A stretch of 61,526 nucleotides of DNA from Candidatus Gastranaerophilales bacterium. GTDB lineage: Bacteria > Cyanobacteriota > Vampirovibrionia > Gastranaerophilales > Gastranaerophilaceae. Below, one piece after another: positions 17,014 to 27,276 of the stretch. Position numbers and translations under genes: made by a program. The stretch is taken from positions 1-61,526 of the forward strand of contig CALUSI010000013.1 of assembly GCA_944323395.1 (NCBI GenBank), read 5' to 3'. Position 1 is the stretch's first letter; each line of letters starts with the position of its first letter. The notes under the pieces are model-generated. The model made no database searches. It saw nothing but the letters and a program-made list of their open reading frames with translations, and was not told the DNA's origin.

Positions 17014-18618
17014 TTAATCCTTTTTTAGACTTGATTTTGCTTTTTCTATTGCTTCAAATTCAGAAAAGAAAATACAATCCTCTCCTATTTGAGAGACAAT
17101 ATTATGTTCTTTTAATTGCCTTAAAACATCATTATTATCAAGCACAATAAAAATCTTAATATCTTGAGATTGAAGTCTTACTATAATATCCTCAAGCGCA
17201 AATATAGCAGAAATATCTAAAAGTGCACCTGAAGAATAATCTAAAATCAAATACTTCGTACCCCATAATTCTTCAAATTGTGAAACTAATTGAGTAGCTG
17301 AGCCAAAGAAAAATTGGCCATCTATATGAACAATACGAATTTTGTGCTTATATGTTTTATCAATATTTTTTTCCAGTTCAATGATCTTTTCATCTTGCAA
17401 TGTTTTATGAACAAGCTTTGTATTATCCGCCATTTTCTTTGCATATAAAACGGCTGCGCCTGTTATACCCGCTCCGACGGCCACAATCAAATTATAAAAT
17501 ACAGTAAGAATGAATACCAACCACAATACATATAAATCATCTTTAGGCGCATATTTTAATACTTTCAACAATTTCACATCAATTATGTCATATCCGATTT
17601 TAATTAATATTGCAGCTAAAACAGGTAATGGAATTTCAGCAACAAAACCTGATAATTTAAATAAAAGAATAATTAATATGATAGAACTAATTATTGCAGA
17701 AATTTTTGTTGTTGCCCCTGAATTAATAGAAGCAACCGTTCTCATAGTGGCAGCAGAACCAGGCAAAGAACCCGTCATAGCACAAAACATATTCCCAACA
17801 CCTTGACCTATAAGCATTCTTTTTAATGATGTCTTGTTTTTTGTTAAAGAATCAGACACCAAAACAGTTAGTAAACTTTCCGCTGAAAAAACTATTGCAA
17901 AGATTATTGCATAATGCATATATGTAATAACATCGTGAAGATTATATTTTGGCAAACTTAAACTTGGTAAAGAAACTGAAATTTGAGAGATTTTTTCTAC
18001 ATTAAGTCCTAATTTTATTGATATAACTGTTCCAATTACAAGTGCAATTGCTTGAGATGGAATTATTTTATTAAACTTTTTAGGAACAGCAAATACAATT
18101 AAAAGAGTTAACACACCTATGCAAAGGGCATCATAATTTATAGAATGAATGTTTTTAAATAAAGCAGAAATGCTTGTAATAGTATTAGACATAATAGGAC
18201 AGCCTATTAATGGATTTAGTTGCATAATTATAATAATTATTCCTATGCCATTCAAAAAGCCGGAAATAACAGGATACGGGATATATTTTATTACAGAAGG
18301 AAAAGCTGTAAGAGAAAGCAGAACTTGAATAATCCCAGCAAGCAATATAATCATAAGTACTGACGGAATATCAGAATTTAAAGCATGCATAACAGAAGCA
18401 ACAACGATAGCAACAGGACCTGTTATCCCCGATATTAAAGGAGCTCTGCCACCAATTATTGCAGATATAAGACACAAAATAATTGCGCCCCATAATCCAG
18501 CCAAAGCACCAACACCTGTAGCAACACCAAATGCCAACGCTTGTGGAAGCGCAATAATAGATGCATTCAAACCACCTAAGAAGTCTCCAAACAAAACCTT
18601 TACGTTATTCATTCTCAT
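17014..18618 (-). CDS. SulP family anion transporter with STAS domain
   Basis: A 534-residue inner-membrane anion carrier of the SLC26/SulP family. The first about 400 residues contain the usual 12 or more hydrophobic segments, with ALPQALAFGVATGVGALAGLW at the start and ISGITGPVAIVVASV after it. The C-terminal about 110 residues form a cytoplasmic STAS domain (VHIDGQFFFGSATQL, then YLILDYSSGALLDISAIFAL). Substrates in the family include sulfate, bicarbonate and dicarboxylates. Cyanobacterial BicA belongs here, but nothing in the sequence or neighbourhood fixes the substrate. It is transcribed alone. Confidence 0.92.
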   Translation of the reverse strand: MRMNNVKVLFGDFLGGLNASIIALPQALAFGVATGVGALAGLWGAIILCLISAIIGGRAPLISGITGPVAIVVASVMHALNSDIPSVLMIILLAGIIQVLLSLTAFPSVIKYIPYPVISGFLNGIGIIIIIMQLNPLIGCPIMSNTITSISALFKNIHSINYDALCIGVLTLLIVFAVPKKFNKIIPSQAIALVIGTVISIKLGLNVEKISQISVSLPSLSLPKYNLHDVITYMHYAIIFAIVFSAESLLTVLVSDSLTKNKTSLKRMLIGQGVGNMFCAMTGSLPGSAATMRTVASINSGATTKISAIISSIILIILLFKLSGFVAEIPLPVLAAILIKIGYDIIDVKLLKVLKYAPKDDLYVLWLVFILTVFYNLIVAVGAGITGAAVLYAKKMADNTKLVHKTLQDEKIIELEKNIDKTYKHKIRIVHIDGQFFFGSATQLVSQFEELWGTKYLILDYSSGALLDISAIFALEDIIVRLQSQDIKIFIVLDNNDVLRQLKEHNIVSQIGEDCIFFSEFEAIEKAKSSLKKD

Positions 18619-18722
18619 AAAGAAATATTAGCACAAGATAGTATTTCAAAAAAGATTCGTTTTTTAGATTTAAAATAATACCATTTTTTGTTCCCAAAAG
18701 GGCTACATACAATTATCTTGAT

Positions 18723-18962
18723 ATGCTTCAGAATAATAATATGTTTAGTGAGAAAGATAAATTACAAAAGTTTGGTAAGAATATAGCAAAATATAGAAAA
18801 ATAAAACATTTATCTCAAAATCAACTTGCAGAGATGATAGATATTTCGCGTGAACATCTTGCAAAAATTGAAACAGCAAAAAGAGGAATAAGTCTAAGTC
18901 TTCTTTTTAAGCTAAGTGAAACTTTAGATATTTCGGAAAAAGATTTATTCGACTTTCAATAA
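18723..18962 (+). CDS. Small XRE-family transcriptional regulator
   Basis: A 79-residue protein that is essentially one Cro/C1-type helix-turn-helix: FGKNIAKYRKIKHLSQNQLA, then SREHLAKIETAKRGISLSLL. Such stand-alone domains bind DNA as dimers. No clear ribosome binding site is seen before either ATG (18723 or 18741). It lies upstream of the gene-free region ending at 19551 and may be read into it. Target unknown. Confidence 0.82.
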   Translation: MLQNNNMFSEKDKLQKFGKNIAKYRKIKHLSQNQLAEMIDISREHLAKIETAKRGISLSLLFKLSETLDISEKDLFDFQ

Positions 18963-19017
18963 AAGGGCTCTATTGGGATATTTCATTGTTGAATTACCAA
19001 ATTATACATAAATACAC

Positions 19018-19042
19018 AAAAAAAAGACCGAATAATTCGGTC
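19018..19042 (-). terminator. Rho-independent terminator without a coding gene upstream
   Basis: On the minus strand GACCGAA and TTCGGTC form a 7 bp stem with a 3-base loop, followed by eight T. The nearest minus-strand coding gene upstream ends at 19566, over 500 bp away, so a non-coding transcript is a reasonable inference. Confidence 0.65.
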
Positions 19043-19526
19043 AAACAGTTTACGAGTGAGAGTGGAATATGTATAGTTTTATAATAATTGTTTGAATATA
19101 ATTCGTATATTATCCGATTGTATATTTTTAGGTATATAGCAAACTATCCTTATGGATATAAATATTTATAACCCCAATATTCAAAAGTATTTCAACAATT
19201 AATATTAAGTTTTGTCAACAAAATATATATTTTGTATCTATATTTTAGCAATTTCGTATATAAGAAATACTTTATTATAGTGTGAGAGATAAATAAAAAA
19301 GAGAAAACTCAAACACAAATAAACCAAAGATATTAAGAGAGAAAAATCAAAGCAAACTAATCGACTACAAGATTGGATGGGAACAGGGAACGGGAAATAG
19401 ACAAAGTACGCGTACTAAATTTTTATTAGAGAACCTATTTTAAAATCACATACATACCTTACACACTTACCTTACTTACACACACGATGGATAGTAAAAA
19501 ATTTTCTTTTACATTCCGAATTGTTT

Positions 19527-19551
19527 GGGACATTATATGTCCCTTTTTTTT
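19527..19551 (+). terminator. Rho-independent terminator, plus strand
   Basis: GGGACAT and ATGTCCC pair around TAT, followed by eight T. It ends transcription coming from the gene-free region or, by long readthrough, from the XRE gene at 18723-18962. Confidence 0.7.
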
Positions 19552-19565
19552 GCACATTTTAGCAA

Positions 19566-19946
19566 TTAATGAAAGAACAACTTGAATACATATGAACCAT
19601 AAAGAATTATTCCCAAAAATACACTCATTATTGCAACCAAAAGGACCATGCCTGCAGACATATCTTTTGCCATTTCAACAAGCTTAGAATAATTATTTTT
19701 ATATACAGCATCCAATGTGAATTCAATAGCCGAATTTAAGAGTTCACAAACTAAAACTATAGTTATCATAATAATAACAATACAGAAATCAGTTGCCGAA
19801 AATTTCAAAAACAAAGCTAAGAATAATGCAATAAAAGAAACAATAACCTCTATAACAAAATTACGTTGTGAATGTAAAGCTAAATTTAAACCATGAATCG
19901 CATGGGATATACTTTCCCATACACTTGAAGACTTGAATTTTGTCAT
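19566..19946 (-). CDS. dgkA: Diacylglycerol/undecaprenol kinase
   Basis: A 126-residue integral membrane kinase with three hydrophobic segments. It has the family core CELLNSAIEFTLDAV, then KLVEMAKDMSAGMVLLVAI, which supplies the catalytic Glu and the nucleotide-binding Lys-Asp. In this genomic setting the enzyme usually phosphorylates undecaprenol or diacylglycerol for cell-envelope lipid recycling; sequence alone does not separate them. Its ATG overlaps the ybeY stop by 4 bp, and it ends the pgpH-ybeY-dgkA operon, a conserved gene order. Confidence 0.94.
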   Translation of the reverse strand: MTKFKSSSVWESISHAIHGLNLALHSQRNFVIEVIVSFIALFLALFLKFSATDFCIVIIMITIVLVCELLNSAIEFTLDAVYKNNYSKLVEMAKDMSAGMVLLVAIMSVFLGIILYGSYVFKLFFH

Positions 19947-20443
19947 AATAGAATTGCCTTTGATTTATTTTGATGTTCAACCATAAAGTTATAATCATCC
20001 TGTGTTTGATGATCAAACCCTAACAAATGTAATATACCATGTGACACAAGAAAATAAAGCTCATCATTAAAAGGAACGTTATTTTCTTTAGATTGCTCTT
20101 CAATTTTATCTAATGAGACAATTATTTCACCCAAATTTACTTCGCCATCAAATATATATTGTTCTTCTTTTGGTGAATCAGCAAAAATTGCAAATGTTAT
20201 TACATCAGTAGGTGAATCTTTTTGTCTATATTCTTTGTTTATTCTGTGTATTTCTTCATTATTAACAAAAACAATATCAAAACAAACTGTATTATATTCA
20301 TAATCTTTCAAACAAGATTTAGTCATTACTGTCGGATCAGCAAAAATATATTCCGCCATTTTCACAATATCTTTATGAATAGCTACTTCATCAATGTTAT
20401 ATTCATCATATGTATTTTCAAGAAAGATATTTATACTATTCAT
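19943..20443 (-). CDS. ybeY: Endoribonuclease YbeY
   Basis: A 166-residue zinc-dependent endoribonuclease for 16S rRNA 3' end maturation and ribosome quality control. The zinc signature reads HGILHLLGFDH (near residue 134), with all three histidines, preceded by the family block RQKDSPTDVITFAI and GEVNLGEIIVSLD. Length is normal. It overlaps pgpH by 8 bp upstream and dgkA by 4 bp downstream, so the three genes are probably translated as a coupled unit. Confidence 0.95.
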   Translation of the reverse strand: MNSINIFLENTYDEYNIDEVAIHKDIVKMAEYIFADPTVMTKSCLKDYEYNTVCFDIVFVNNEEIHRINKEYRQKDSPTDVITFAIFADSPKEEQYIFDGEVNLGEIIVSLDKIEEQSKENNVPFNDELYFLVSHGILHLLGFDHQTQDDYNFMVEHQNKSKAILL

Positions 20444-22547
20444 CTTTTTCCTGTTTCAATTTTTCTTTGTTTTGTATATCTTCAATAGCTTCTTGGTATT
20501 TTATTCTCTTGTGGAAGACACTTCTTAATACTCTTGAAAGTGTAGCCGAAATTACTTTAATATCCTTCAATGTCAAAGGACTTTCAGATAATTGATTATC
20601 ATCCAACCTATCTTTTATTATTTTATTAATTAAAGCGTCTAATTCTTCTTGAGAGTGATCTTTTAAGGTTCTTGATGCAGACTCAACCGCATCAGCAATC
20701 ATTAATATTGCAGTTTCTTTTGTATTTGGTTTAGGTCCTGTATATCTGAACTGTTCTTCTTTAACATTTTCAGCACCTTCTTGTGCTACCGCCTGATTGT
20801 AGAAATAACTAGCAAGAGAATCACCATGGTGTTGCATCATAAAATCTTGAATTACTTCAGGTATATGATATTCTTTAGCCAATGAAACTCCATCTTTTGT
20901 ATGAGAAGTAATAACCATTTTGCTTGATCGAGGTGTCAACTTTTCGTGCGGATTTTCTATACCGCTATATGTTTGGTTTTCAACAAAGAATAAGGGTCTT
21001 ACAATCTTACCAACATCATGATACAAAGCTCCAACTCTTGCTAAAATAGGATCAGCTCCTATAGCTTCAGCTGCAGATTCTGCAAGGTTTGAAACCCTCA
21101 AACTATGTTCAAATGTACCGGGCGCTGCTTCATGTAACTTTTTCAACAATGGTTGATTATAATCTCCCAATTCTGCCAAGCCAAACGTTGTAATAACTTT
21201 AAATGTATTTTCCAAAATAGGAATCATTCCCAATGCAAATACACCAGAGAAGAATCCATTCATTAATGCAGCCGCAATATCTTGTCCTAATTTACCCAAC
21301 CCTAAATCATAGTATACACACAATATTATTAGTGCCATAACAATAGATGTATATACACCTACTTTTATCAAATCAAACCTTCTTGAATATTTTATTGTTG
21401 TCATTCCAATAATGGAAACAATAACCGATAAAATAAATACAGACATAGCAAGTGCCGAAAATTGAAGTGACAACGTAATAATAGTAAGCAAAGTTACTGT
21501 TATAAAAAATGATGTTCTTGGATTTAAAAATACAGATAATGTTATTGCAAAAAATGGAAACGGCAATATAAACACTGACCAATTAACAGGTAACAATACC
21601 GATAATATTGAAAGAAAAACACACATAAAAGCTACAATCGATAAGTGTCTTCTATTTAGATATTTCTGTTCAAACGACTTAAAATAATAGAATACAGAAA
21701 CAATACCTATTCCAACAATGCACAATATACCTAGAATTCCCAATGGATTTATTCTTAATATATTATAGCCTGCTTTACTTAATGCTTCTTTCTTTACTTG
21801 AGTAATTGGCTCACCTATATTAACAATTACATCTCCCTTATTGAATTTCACTTTTATAGGTGTAATTTTATCTCTTTCGATTTTTCTTGCTAAAGCAGTT
21901 GCCTCTTCATCAATAATCATATTAGGAACTATTACTTGTTCCAAAAGAGCCGTAATAACTTTTGTTTTATTATTTGTTGTATTAACATCTATATTTCTTC
22001 TTATAATTTTAGATAATGAATTTTCTTCAAAATCCTTTTCGGTAATACCTTCATTTAAAACCATATCCAAAGTTTTTTCAGAAGCTGAGAATACTTTATT
22101 TAAAACTTCATCATTTGCATTTAAGAAAAATGAGAAAACAAAAGATTTTGTATATGTATCAGGTATATCAAACAAGACTTCTAAATTCTTTTGTTTTGTT
22201 TGCTCATCATCACTACTTTGTCTTATTTCTTTTACTTCGTCAATAATTTCTATAAGATTATTTTTTATATAAACATTATCAGCAGGAGAATATACCAACC
22301 CGACTTTTTGGGCTACTTCCCTTCTCCTTTTTTCAGTTTTTATACTATCAATGACTTCAATATCTCTTGGAGCAGTAACCATTATTTTACTTGTATTATC
22401 AGACCCTACTATAGTCTGGAAAAAAAAGTATTTAGATACTAAAATCCCTGTAAAAATCAGTGTAAATATAAAAATCAAACCAATATTTACTAATACTTTA
22501 GGTGATTTTAATCCTGATAATTTCTTATTAATATCAAATTTTCTCAT
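20436..22547 (-). CDS. pgpH: 7TM-HD membrane protein, cyclic di-AMP phosphodiesterase-like
   Basis: A 703-residue membrane enzyme of the YqfF/PgpH type. There is one membrane segment near 20-45, a large extracytoplasmic domain to about 265, seven membrane segments (about 270-465) and a cytoplasmic HD domain. The HD motifs are complete: GTFEHSLRVSNLAESAA, ALYHDVGKI, HTKDGVSLAKEY and MMQHHGDSLASYFYNQA. Characterised relatives hydrolyse cyclic di-AMP; I infer the same here. It leads the operon with ybeY and dgkA. Confidence 0.9.
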   Translation of the reverse strand: MRKFDINKKLSGLKSPKVLVNIGLIFIFTLIFTGILVSKYFFFQTIVGSDNTSKIMVTAPRDIEVIDSIKTEKRRREVAQKVGLVYSPADNVYIKNNLIEIIDEVKEIRQSSDDEQTKQKNLEVLFDIPDTYTKSFVFSFFLNANDEVLNKVFSASEKTLDMVLNEGITEKDFEENSLSKIIRRNIDVNTTNNKTKVITALLEQVIVPNMIIDEEATALARKIERDKITPIKVKFNKGDVIVNIGEPITQVKKEALSKAGYNILRINPLGILGILCIVGIGIVSVFYYFKSFEQKYLNRRHLSIVAFMCVFLSILSVLLPVNWSVFILPFPFFAITLSVFLNPRTSFFITVTLLTIITLSLQFSALAMSVFILSVIVSIIGMTTIKYSRRFDLIKVGVYTSIVMALIILCVYYDLGLGKLGQDIAAALMNGFFSGVFALGMIPILENTFKVITTFGLAELGDYNQPLLKKLHEAAPGTFEHSLRVSNLAESAAEAIGADPILARVGALYHDVGKIVRPLFFVENQTYSGIENPHEKLTPRSSKMVITSHTKDGVSLAKEYHIPEVIQDFMMQHHGDSLASYFYNQAVAQEGAENVKEEQFRYTGPKPNTKETAILMIADAVESASRTLKDHSQEELDALINKIIKDRLDDNQLSESPLTLKDIKVISATLSRVLRSVFHKRIKYQEAIEDIQNKEKLKQEKDE

Positions 22548-22705
22548 ATATTAAACCATTATTTCTATTTTTACTTATCTTATGATTTTACAACAAGTGA
22601 TATTTTTTGCAAAATTCATTAAGTGTTTGAACTTTTATTTTGTAAATAATATAATTAATACAATAAGGCATTTTCTCAAATCAGCGTTTTGGCAGATATT
22701 TTAGT

Positions 22706-25700
22706 ATGGACATAAAAAAACGATATTTAAAATTATTATTTAAGTTATTTATAATTATTTCAATACTTGAGTGTATATATCTTTTTGCTGTTCCTCCTAT
22801 ATTGGGATATTTCGCCAATAAAAACTTTATATCTGATATTTTTAATGCTAAAACAAATGCAAAAATTGAATATTCAAATATAAAGATAAAAACACACATT
22901 AAACCACAAATTACATTAAAAACAGATAAAATTATAATTTTCGAAAAAAATAAAGAAAATATTTTTCTCGACGCAAATAATATTGATTTAAAAGTAAATC
23001 TATTACCTTTAATAAGTAAGAAAATCAAACTAAAGCACTTATATGTAGACAACATTCAAATAAATATTGAAAAAGATAAAAATGGTGTTTACAATTTTCA
23101 GAAACTTTTTCCTGTTAATAACAAGAAAACATTTAATTTCGATTTTAATAATACTTCAATAGCTGTTTCAAGCTACAATATTCTATCTGACAATCAAGAA
23201 ATCATTCAAAAAACGGAACTAATCGGTAAACCATTAATAATTAATTCATCAAAAAAAGATTCAACAATAGAAATTAAAACAAAAGGACAATTAAAAACAA
23301 ACAACAATTATAGTGATTTTGATATTAATCTACAAACAAAATATCCTTTTACTCTCAGTAATTTTGACGAAGAAAATATTATAGGAACTTGTTTTGTCTA
23401 TAACCTAAATTTAAAACCATTATTACCTTTTATACAATATTATATTAGTCAAGATATTTCAAAATTGGAAGGTACTATTGACTTTATACAGTTATCCGCA
23501 ACAGAAACAGAAGACAAACAAAATAAAATTATACTAAACACTAAGTTTAACAACTTAGTATTTGATAAAAAAGGCTGGGAAAATTATATTATCGCTAATG
23601 GTGAAAATAAATTTAATACAAATTTTATATTAAAAGACAATACAATAAAAATTGACTCACTAAATTTTAAAGCTGATAAAGCTAATATAAAGAGTAATGG
23701 TTCCATCACATTAGAAGAAAAACCAAAACTTGATATAGAAGTTCAAGTAACAGATTCAAAAGCGGAAAATATTGTTACGTTACTACCTCCTTGTATACCA
23801 CCTGAATATAGAACTTTAGGAAAAGTAAAGAAATATGGGGTATGGGGAGATTTAGACGCAAAAATCAAAGTAAAAGGGGAAATTCCTCAGCCAGACATCA
23901 CAGGGTATATAAAAGGCAGAAATGTGCATGTTCTTGATAAATCAATTCATAATTTGCACAAAGGAACCGTTGATATTGTTTTTGATAAACGAATTCTTAA
24001 TATGGACATTTTGGTTGAACTTTTTGATAAACAAAAAGCCAAAATCAAAGGTTATGTTTATATGTACAGAGACGGAATTAATAATGTAACAGTAAAAACA
24101 ACTGATAATATTGATTTTCCATTAGCACAAAAAATAGTAGTACCAATAAGTAAAGTATTTAATTTCCAACTTGGACCAATACCTGAAATGAACATAACAT
24201 CAGGAAAAGGCATAATCGATATTAACATACAAGGTTCAATGGATTATATTAACCTAAATGGATACTCAAATTTTGACAAAGCACGATTAACATATAACGG
24301 CTTATATGGCGAGGTTCATAACGGTAAAGGAAATATTGATTTTAAAAAAGATACAATATCTTTCAAATCAGAAAGAGCATATGTAAAAACAAATCCTTTA
24401 AGTGTTGAGGGTAGAGTAAGGATAAATAAAAATTTAAATTTCAATATTTCATCAAACAATGCAGAAGCCAAAGATATGCTTGAAATCATAAATAAAAGTG
24501 AGCTTCTAAAAGATGTTAAAGAAGGTTTAGTAATAATAAAAAAAGCAAACGGACCGGCTAAACTATTTGTAAATTTAACAGCTAAGATTGTACCAGTCCC
24601 ATTTGGACAACCACCTTTACCTCCTGACGAAGCTTTTGAAGATATGAAGGTGAAAGGTTCTTTATATCTTTTAGGAAATTCTTGTAATATTGAAGGTTTT
24701 TATACTCCAATTGATGATATAAAAGGTATTGTTGATTTCACTGAAACAAAAACAAAACTCAATAATATAGAAGGTGTTTCAGGTTCTTCTCCAATCACAA
24801 TAAATGGAACTGTGATTAATGATTTAACATCAAAAATTCCTGATGTAGATATAACTATTACAAGTAAATCGGTAAATCTAAGAGATACAATAAAATTTTT
24901 AACAAAATCATATTTGTATCCTAAGAATTATCCTGATTTATCACCTTTATACCAAATTGATTCCAAACATGATTTATTATTTAAATATAAGGCAAAGTCA
25001 GTCGATTTCATAACAGATAAAGCATATGCCTTAATGAATTTTATTCCTGATAATTCCGAATCTTCATTAAAAGCAAAATCAGGTAAAGTTATAATGGAAA
25101 ATTCCAAAGTAAAAATTGAAAATGTAAATGCTGAATTGTTTGATTCCACGTTGAAGATTAATGGTGAAGTAAAAAACATAGATAAACTAAATCCAATATA
25201 CAATTTAGATATAATTGCAGATAATCTAAATCTAGAAAACCTCAAGAATATCAACAATATAAAAATTGTTCCCGAAAATATCAAATCAATATTTTCACAA
25301 TTTATAAATTATAGAGGATTCGCAAATATAAAACTGGAAATAAAACAAAATATATTAAACGGAATTTTACAATTCAACAAACCGCAATTCCAGCATAAAG
25401 AAACAAATATTCCATTTATATTTGATGACTTTAATATTTATTTTAGAAATAACAAACTTATGCTAAACAGCATCTCGGGAAATATTGCAGAAATACCAAT
25501 ATTTGGAAATTTTACAATTTCAGAAATATATAAAAATCCTCAAATCAATGGCTATTTTACTTCAAAACTAACAAATAATTTTATAAAAAGCTACTTACCT
25601 GAAGAAATCGGAAGAAAAATAAATATATCAGGTGATATAAATATTTCAGCAGAAGTAAAAGGCTTTCTAGAAAACATATTCATAATACCTAAAATAACAT

Positions 25701-27226
25701 TATTTCCTGAAGCAGACGTAATGATTGATGGTGTAAGTCTTGGTGAAATAAGCGACAAAAGAGAATATAACGGAAAAATAAATATAAAAAATGACAAAAT
25801 TATAATCAACAAGTTAGATTATATAAAATATATTTCTTCTCAAAATAATAAAGTATACCCAATAGTATTCGCAACAATAGACGGAGTATTGAAAAGGAAT
25901 AACAATAATATTGAACCACAAGAATTAAATATAAAAACAAATAAAAACTTATCAGCAAAAGTACTAAATATATTTTTAAAAAAACCTATGTTACAACAAG
26001 GAACTTTCAGCTGCAATTTAAACTATATTTTTGAAGAAAAAACGAAGAAAGCAAAAATAAAAGGCAACATGGATTGCAGAAATATAGATATTCCATTATT
26101 TGATACACTTATAAAAAATATAAGGTTAAAAGCTGATGGGAATAATATAAATGTAAACTTATTTGGTTTCATTAATGATTCTAAAATATTTATAGAATCT
26201 ATTATGGAAAATAATATAAGCAATAAAATACAAGTTAATTCTCTTAAAATAACAGCTGATCAAATTGACAATGATAAGTTATTAAGAAGCCTATCAAAAG
26301 CTCGTCAGGCAATGAATACCAACAATGAAATAAATAATATTGATCTATCAGGTATAAATGTAAAAAAAGGATTTCTTGATATTAAGAAACTAATAATAAA
26401 ATCATTAGTAGCTGAGAATTTCACAGGTGATTTTAATATAGATAAAGATGGTATTTTCTCTGCTGACAACATTAATGTTAATGTCGGAGATGGTAAAATT
26501 AATGGAAAAATTTCATATGATTTAACAAGTAGCGATTTAAAAGGTAATTTTGAGCTATCCAACGTTGATGCAAATTATGTAGCTGAAACATTATTCGATG
26601 GAGAAAATCAAATATATGGAAACTCTAACGGAAAACTAATATTAGAAACAAAAGGTATAACGGAAGAAGAAATTATTAAAAATTTAAATGGTTTTATATA
26701 TTTTGACATTTCAGATGGTAGAATGCCCAAACTCGGTTCACTTGAATATCTACTAAGAGCAAGTAACATAATTAAAAGCGGAATTACAGGATTTACCATT
26801 AACAGCGTATTAGAACTTTTAAATCTGGTTAAAACAGGTTATTTTTCTAATATTAACGGTAGTTGTACAATAAAAAACGGTATCGCTGAAAATATTGAAA
26901 TATTTTCAGAAGGTGAAAATTTAAGCTTATATATTCACGGTAAATATGATATAAGTAAAACACATGCAGATATGGAAATTTTAGGCAAATTATCAAGAAA
27001 AATTTCTACAATCTTCGGTACAATCGGAAATACATCACTTAACACATTCTTTAAACTAATTCCGGGTATTTCGATGCTCGATTTTAGCAGAAAAGACTTT
27101 ATTGAAGATGTTGAAAAAATTCCATCTTTCACTGGTGGAGATTATGATTCGAGAACATTCCAAGCTATTATTAATGGAAATATTAACGAATCAGGATATG
27201 TACAATCTTTCAAATGGGTAAAATAA
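22706..27226 (+). CDS. AsmA/TamB-like giant envelope protein
   Basis: A 1506-residue protein anchored by one N-terminal hydrophobic segment (about 10-35). A short AsmA-type N-domain (KIKTHIKPQITLKTDKIIIF) is followed by more than a thousand residues of repeating beta strands with Asn, Lys and Ile. The C-terminal part (GRMPKLGSLEYLLRASNIIK, then NGSCTIKNGIAENIEIFSEG) matches the AsmA/YhdP/TamB group. Those proteins form long periplasmic grooves that move phospholipids toward the outer membrane. I infer the same role; it fits the heptosyltransferase-like gene in implying an outer membrane. It is a single-gene unit with a terminator at 27225-27252. Confidence 0.85.
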   Translation: MDIKKRYLKLLFKLFIIISILECIYLFAVPPILGYFANKNFISDIFNAKTNAKIEYSNIKIKTHIKPQITLKTDKIIIFEKNKENIFLDANNIDLKVNLLPLISKKIKLKHLYVDNIQINIEKDKNGVYNFQKLFPVNNKKTFNFDFNNTSIAVSSYNILSDNQEIIQKTELIGKPLIINSSKKDSTIEIKTKGQLKTNNNYSDFDINLQTKYPFTLSNFDEENIIGTCFVYNLNLKPLLPFIQYYISQDISKLEGTIDFIQLSATETEDKQNKIILNTKFNNLVFDKKGWENYIIANGENKFNTNFILKDNTIKIDSLNFKADKANIKSNGSITLEEKPKLDIEVQVTDSKAENIVTLLPPCIPPEYRTLGKVKKYGVWGDLDAKIKVKGEIPQPDITGYIKGRNVHVLDKSIHNLHKGTVDIVFDKRILNMDILVELFDKQKAKIKGYVYMYRDGINNVTVKTTDNIDFPLAQKIVVPISKVFNFQLGPIPEMNITSGKGIIDINIQGSMDYINLNGYSNFDKARLTYNGLYGEVHNGKGNIDFKKDTISFKSERAYVKTNPLSVEGRVRINKNLNFNISSNNAEAKDMLEIINKSELLKDVKEGLVIIKKANGPAKLFVNLTAKIVPVPFGQPPLPPDEAFEDMKVKGSLYLLGNSCNIEGFYTPIDDIKGIVDFTETKTKLNNIEGVSGSSPITINGTVINDLTSKIPDVDITITSKSVNLRDTIKFLTKSYLYPKNYPDLSPLYQIDSKHDLLFKYKAKSVDFITDKAYALMNFIPDNSESSLKAKSGKVIMENSKVKIENVNAELFDSTLKINGEVKNIDKLNPIYNLDIIADNLNLENLKNINNIKIVPENIKSIFSQFINYRGFANIKLEIKQNILNGILQFNKPQFQHKETNIPFIFDDFNIYFRNNKLMLNSISGNIAEIPIFGNFTISEIYKNPQINGYFTSKLTNNFIKSYLPEEIGRKINISGDINISAEVKGFLENIFIIPKITLFPEADVMIDGVSLGEISDKREYNGKINIKNDKIIINKLDYIKYISSQNNKVYPIVFATIDGVLKRNNNNIEPQELNIKTNKNLSAKVLNIFLKKPMLQQGTFSCNLNYIFEEKTKKAKIKGNMDCRNIDIPLFDTLIKNIRLKADGNNINVNLFGFINDSKIFIESIMENNISNKIQVNSLKITADQIDNDKLLRSLSKARQAMNTNNEINNIDLSGINVKKGFLDIKKLIIKSLVAENFTGDFNIDKDGIFSADNINVNVGDGKINGKISYDLTSSDLKGNFELSNVDANYVAETLFDGENQIYGNSNGKLILETKGITEEEIIKNLNGFIYFDISDGRMPKLGSLEYLLRASNIIKSGITGFTINSVLELLNLVKTGYFSNINGSCTIKNGIAENIEIFSEGENLSLYIHGKYDISKTHADMEILGKLSRKISTIFGTIGNTSLNTFFKLIPGISMLDFSRKDFIEDVEKIPSFTGGDYDSRTFQAIINGNINESGYVQSFKWVK

Positions 27227-27252
27227 AAACGAGGAATTCTTTCCTCGTTTTT
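27225..27252. terminator. Bidirectional terminator
   Basis: AAAAACGAGGAA pairs with TTCCTCGTTTTT around a TTCT loop, a 12 bp stem with A and T flanks. It starts on the stop codon of the AsmA-like gene and serves the convergent Spy-like gene as well. Confidence 0.8.
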
Positions 27253-27276
27253 AAATAATTATTAATAAACCGAATC

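Larger units (their letters stand above)
18963..19565. other. 603 bp gene-free region, candidate small-RNA locus
   Basis: No credible protein gene on either strand. The stretch holds two rho-independent terminators that point outward: minus-strand at 19018-19042 and plus-strand at 19527-19551. Neither is explained by an adjacent coding gene. On the minus strand, TTGAAA and TTATAA separated by 18 bases (about 19164-19193) would give an RNA of about 140 bases ending at 19018. On the plus strand, a purine-rich then CA-rich stretch of 250-300 bases precedes the terminator. A 12 bp palindrome AGTACGCGTACT lies at 19405-19416. It does not resemble RNase P RNA, tmRNA or SRP RNA by eye. Confidence 0.45.

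Noticed and set aside
19043..19526. RNase P RNA, tmRNA or 6S RNA in the gene-free region
   Set aside because: I could not find the conserved core sequences of RNase P RNA, a tRNA-like end with CCA, or a long 6S-type hairpin by eye; left as unassigned candidate.
24928..26799. Minus-strand open frames within the AsmA-like gene
   Set aside because: Hydrophobic Phe/Ile/Ser-rich shadows of an Asn/Lys/Ile-rich gene, without start signals.
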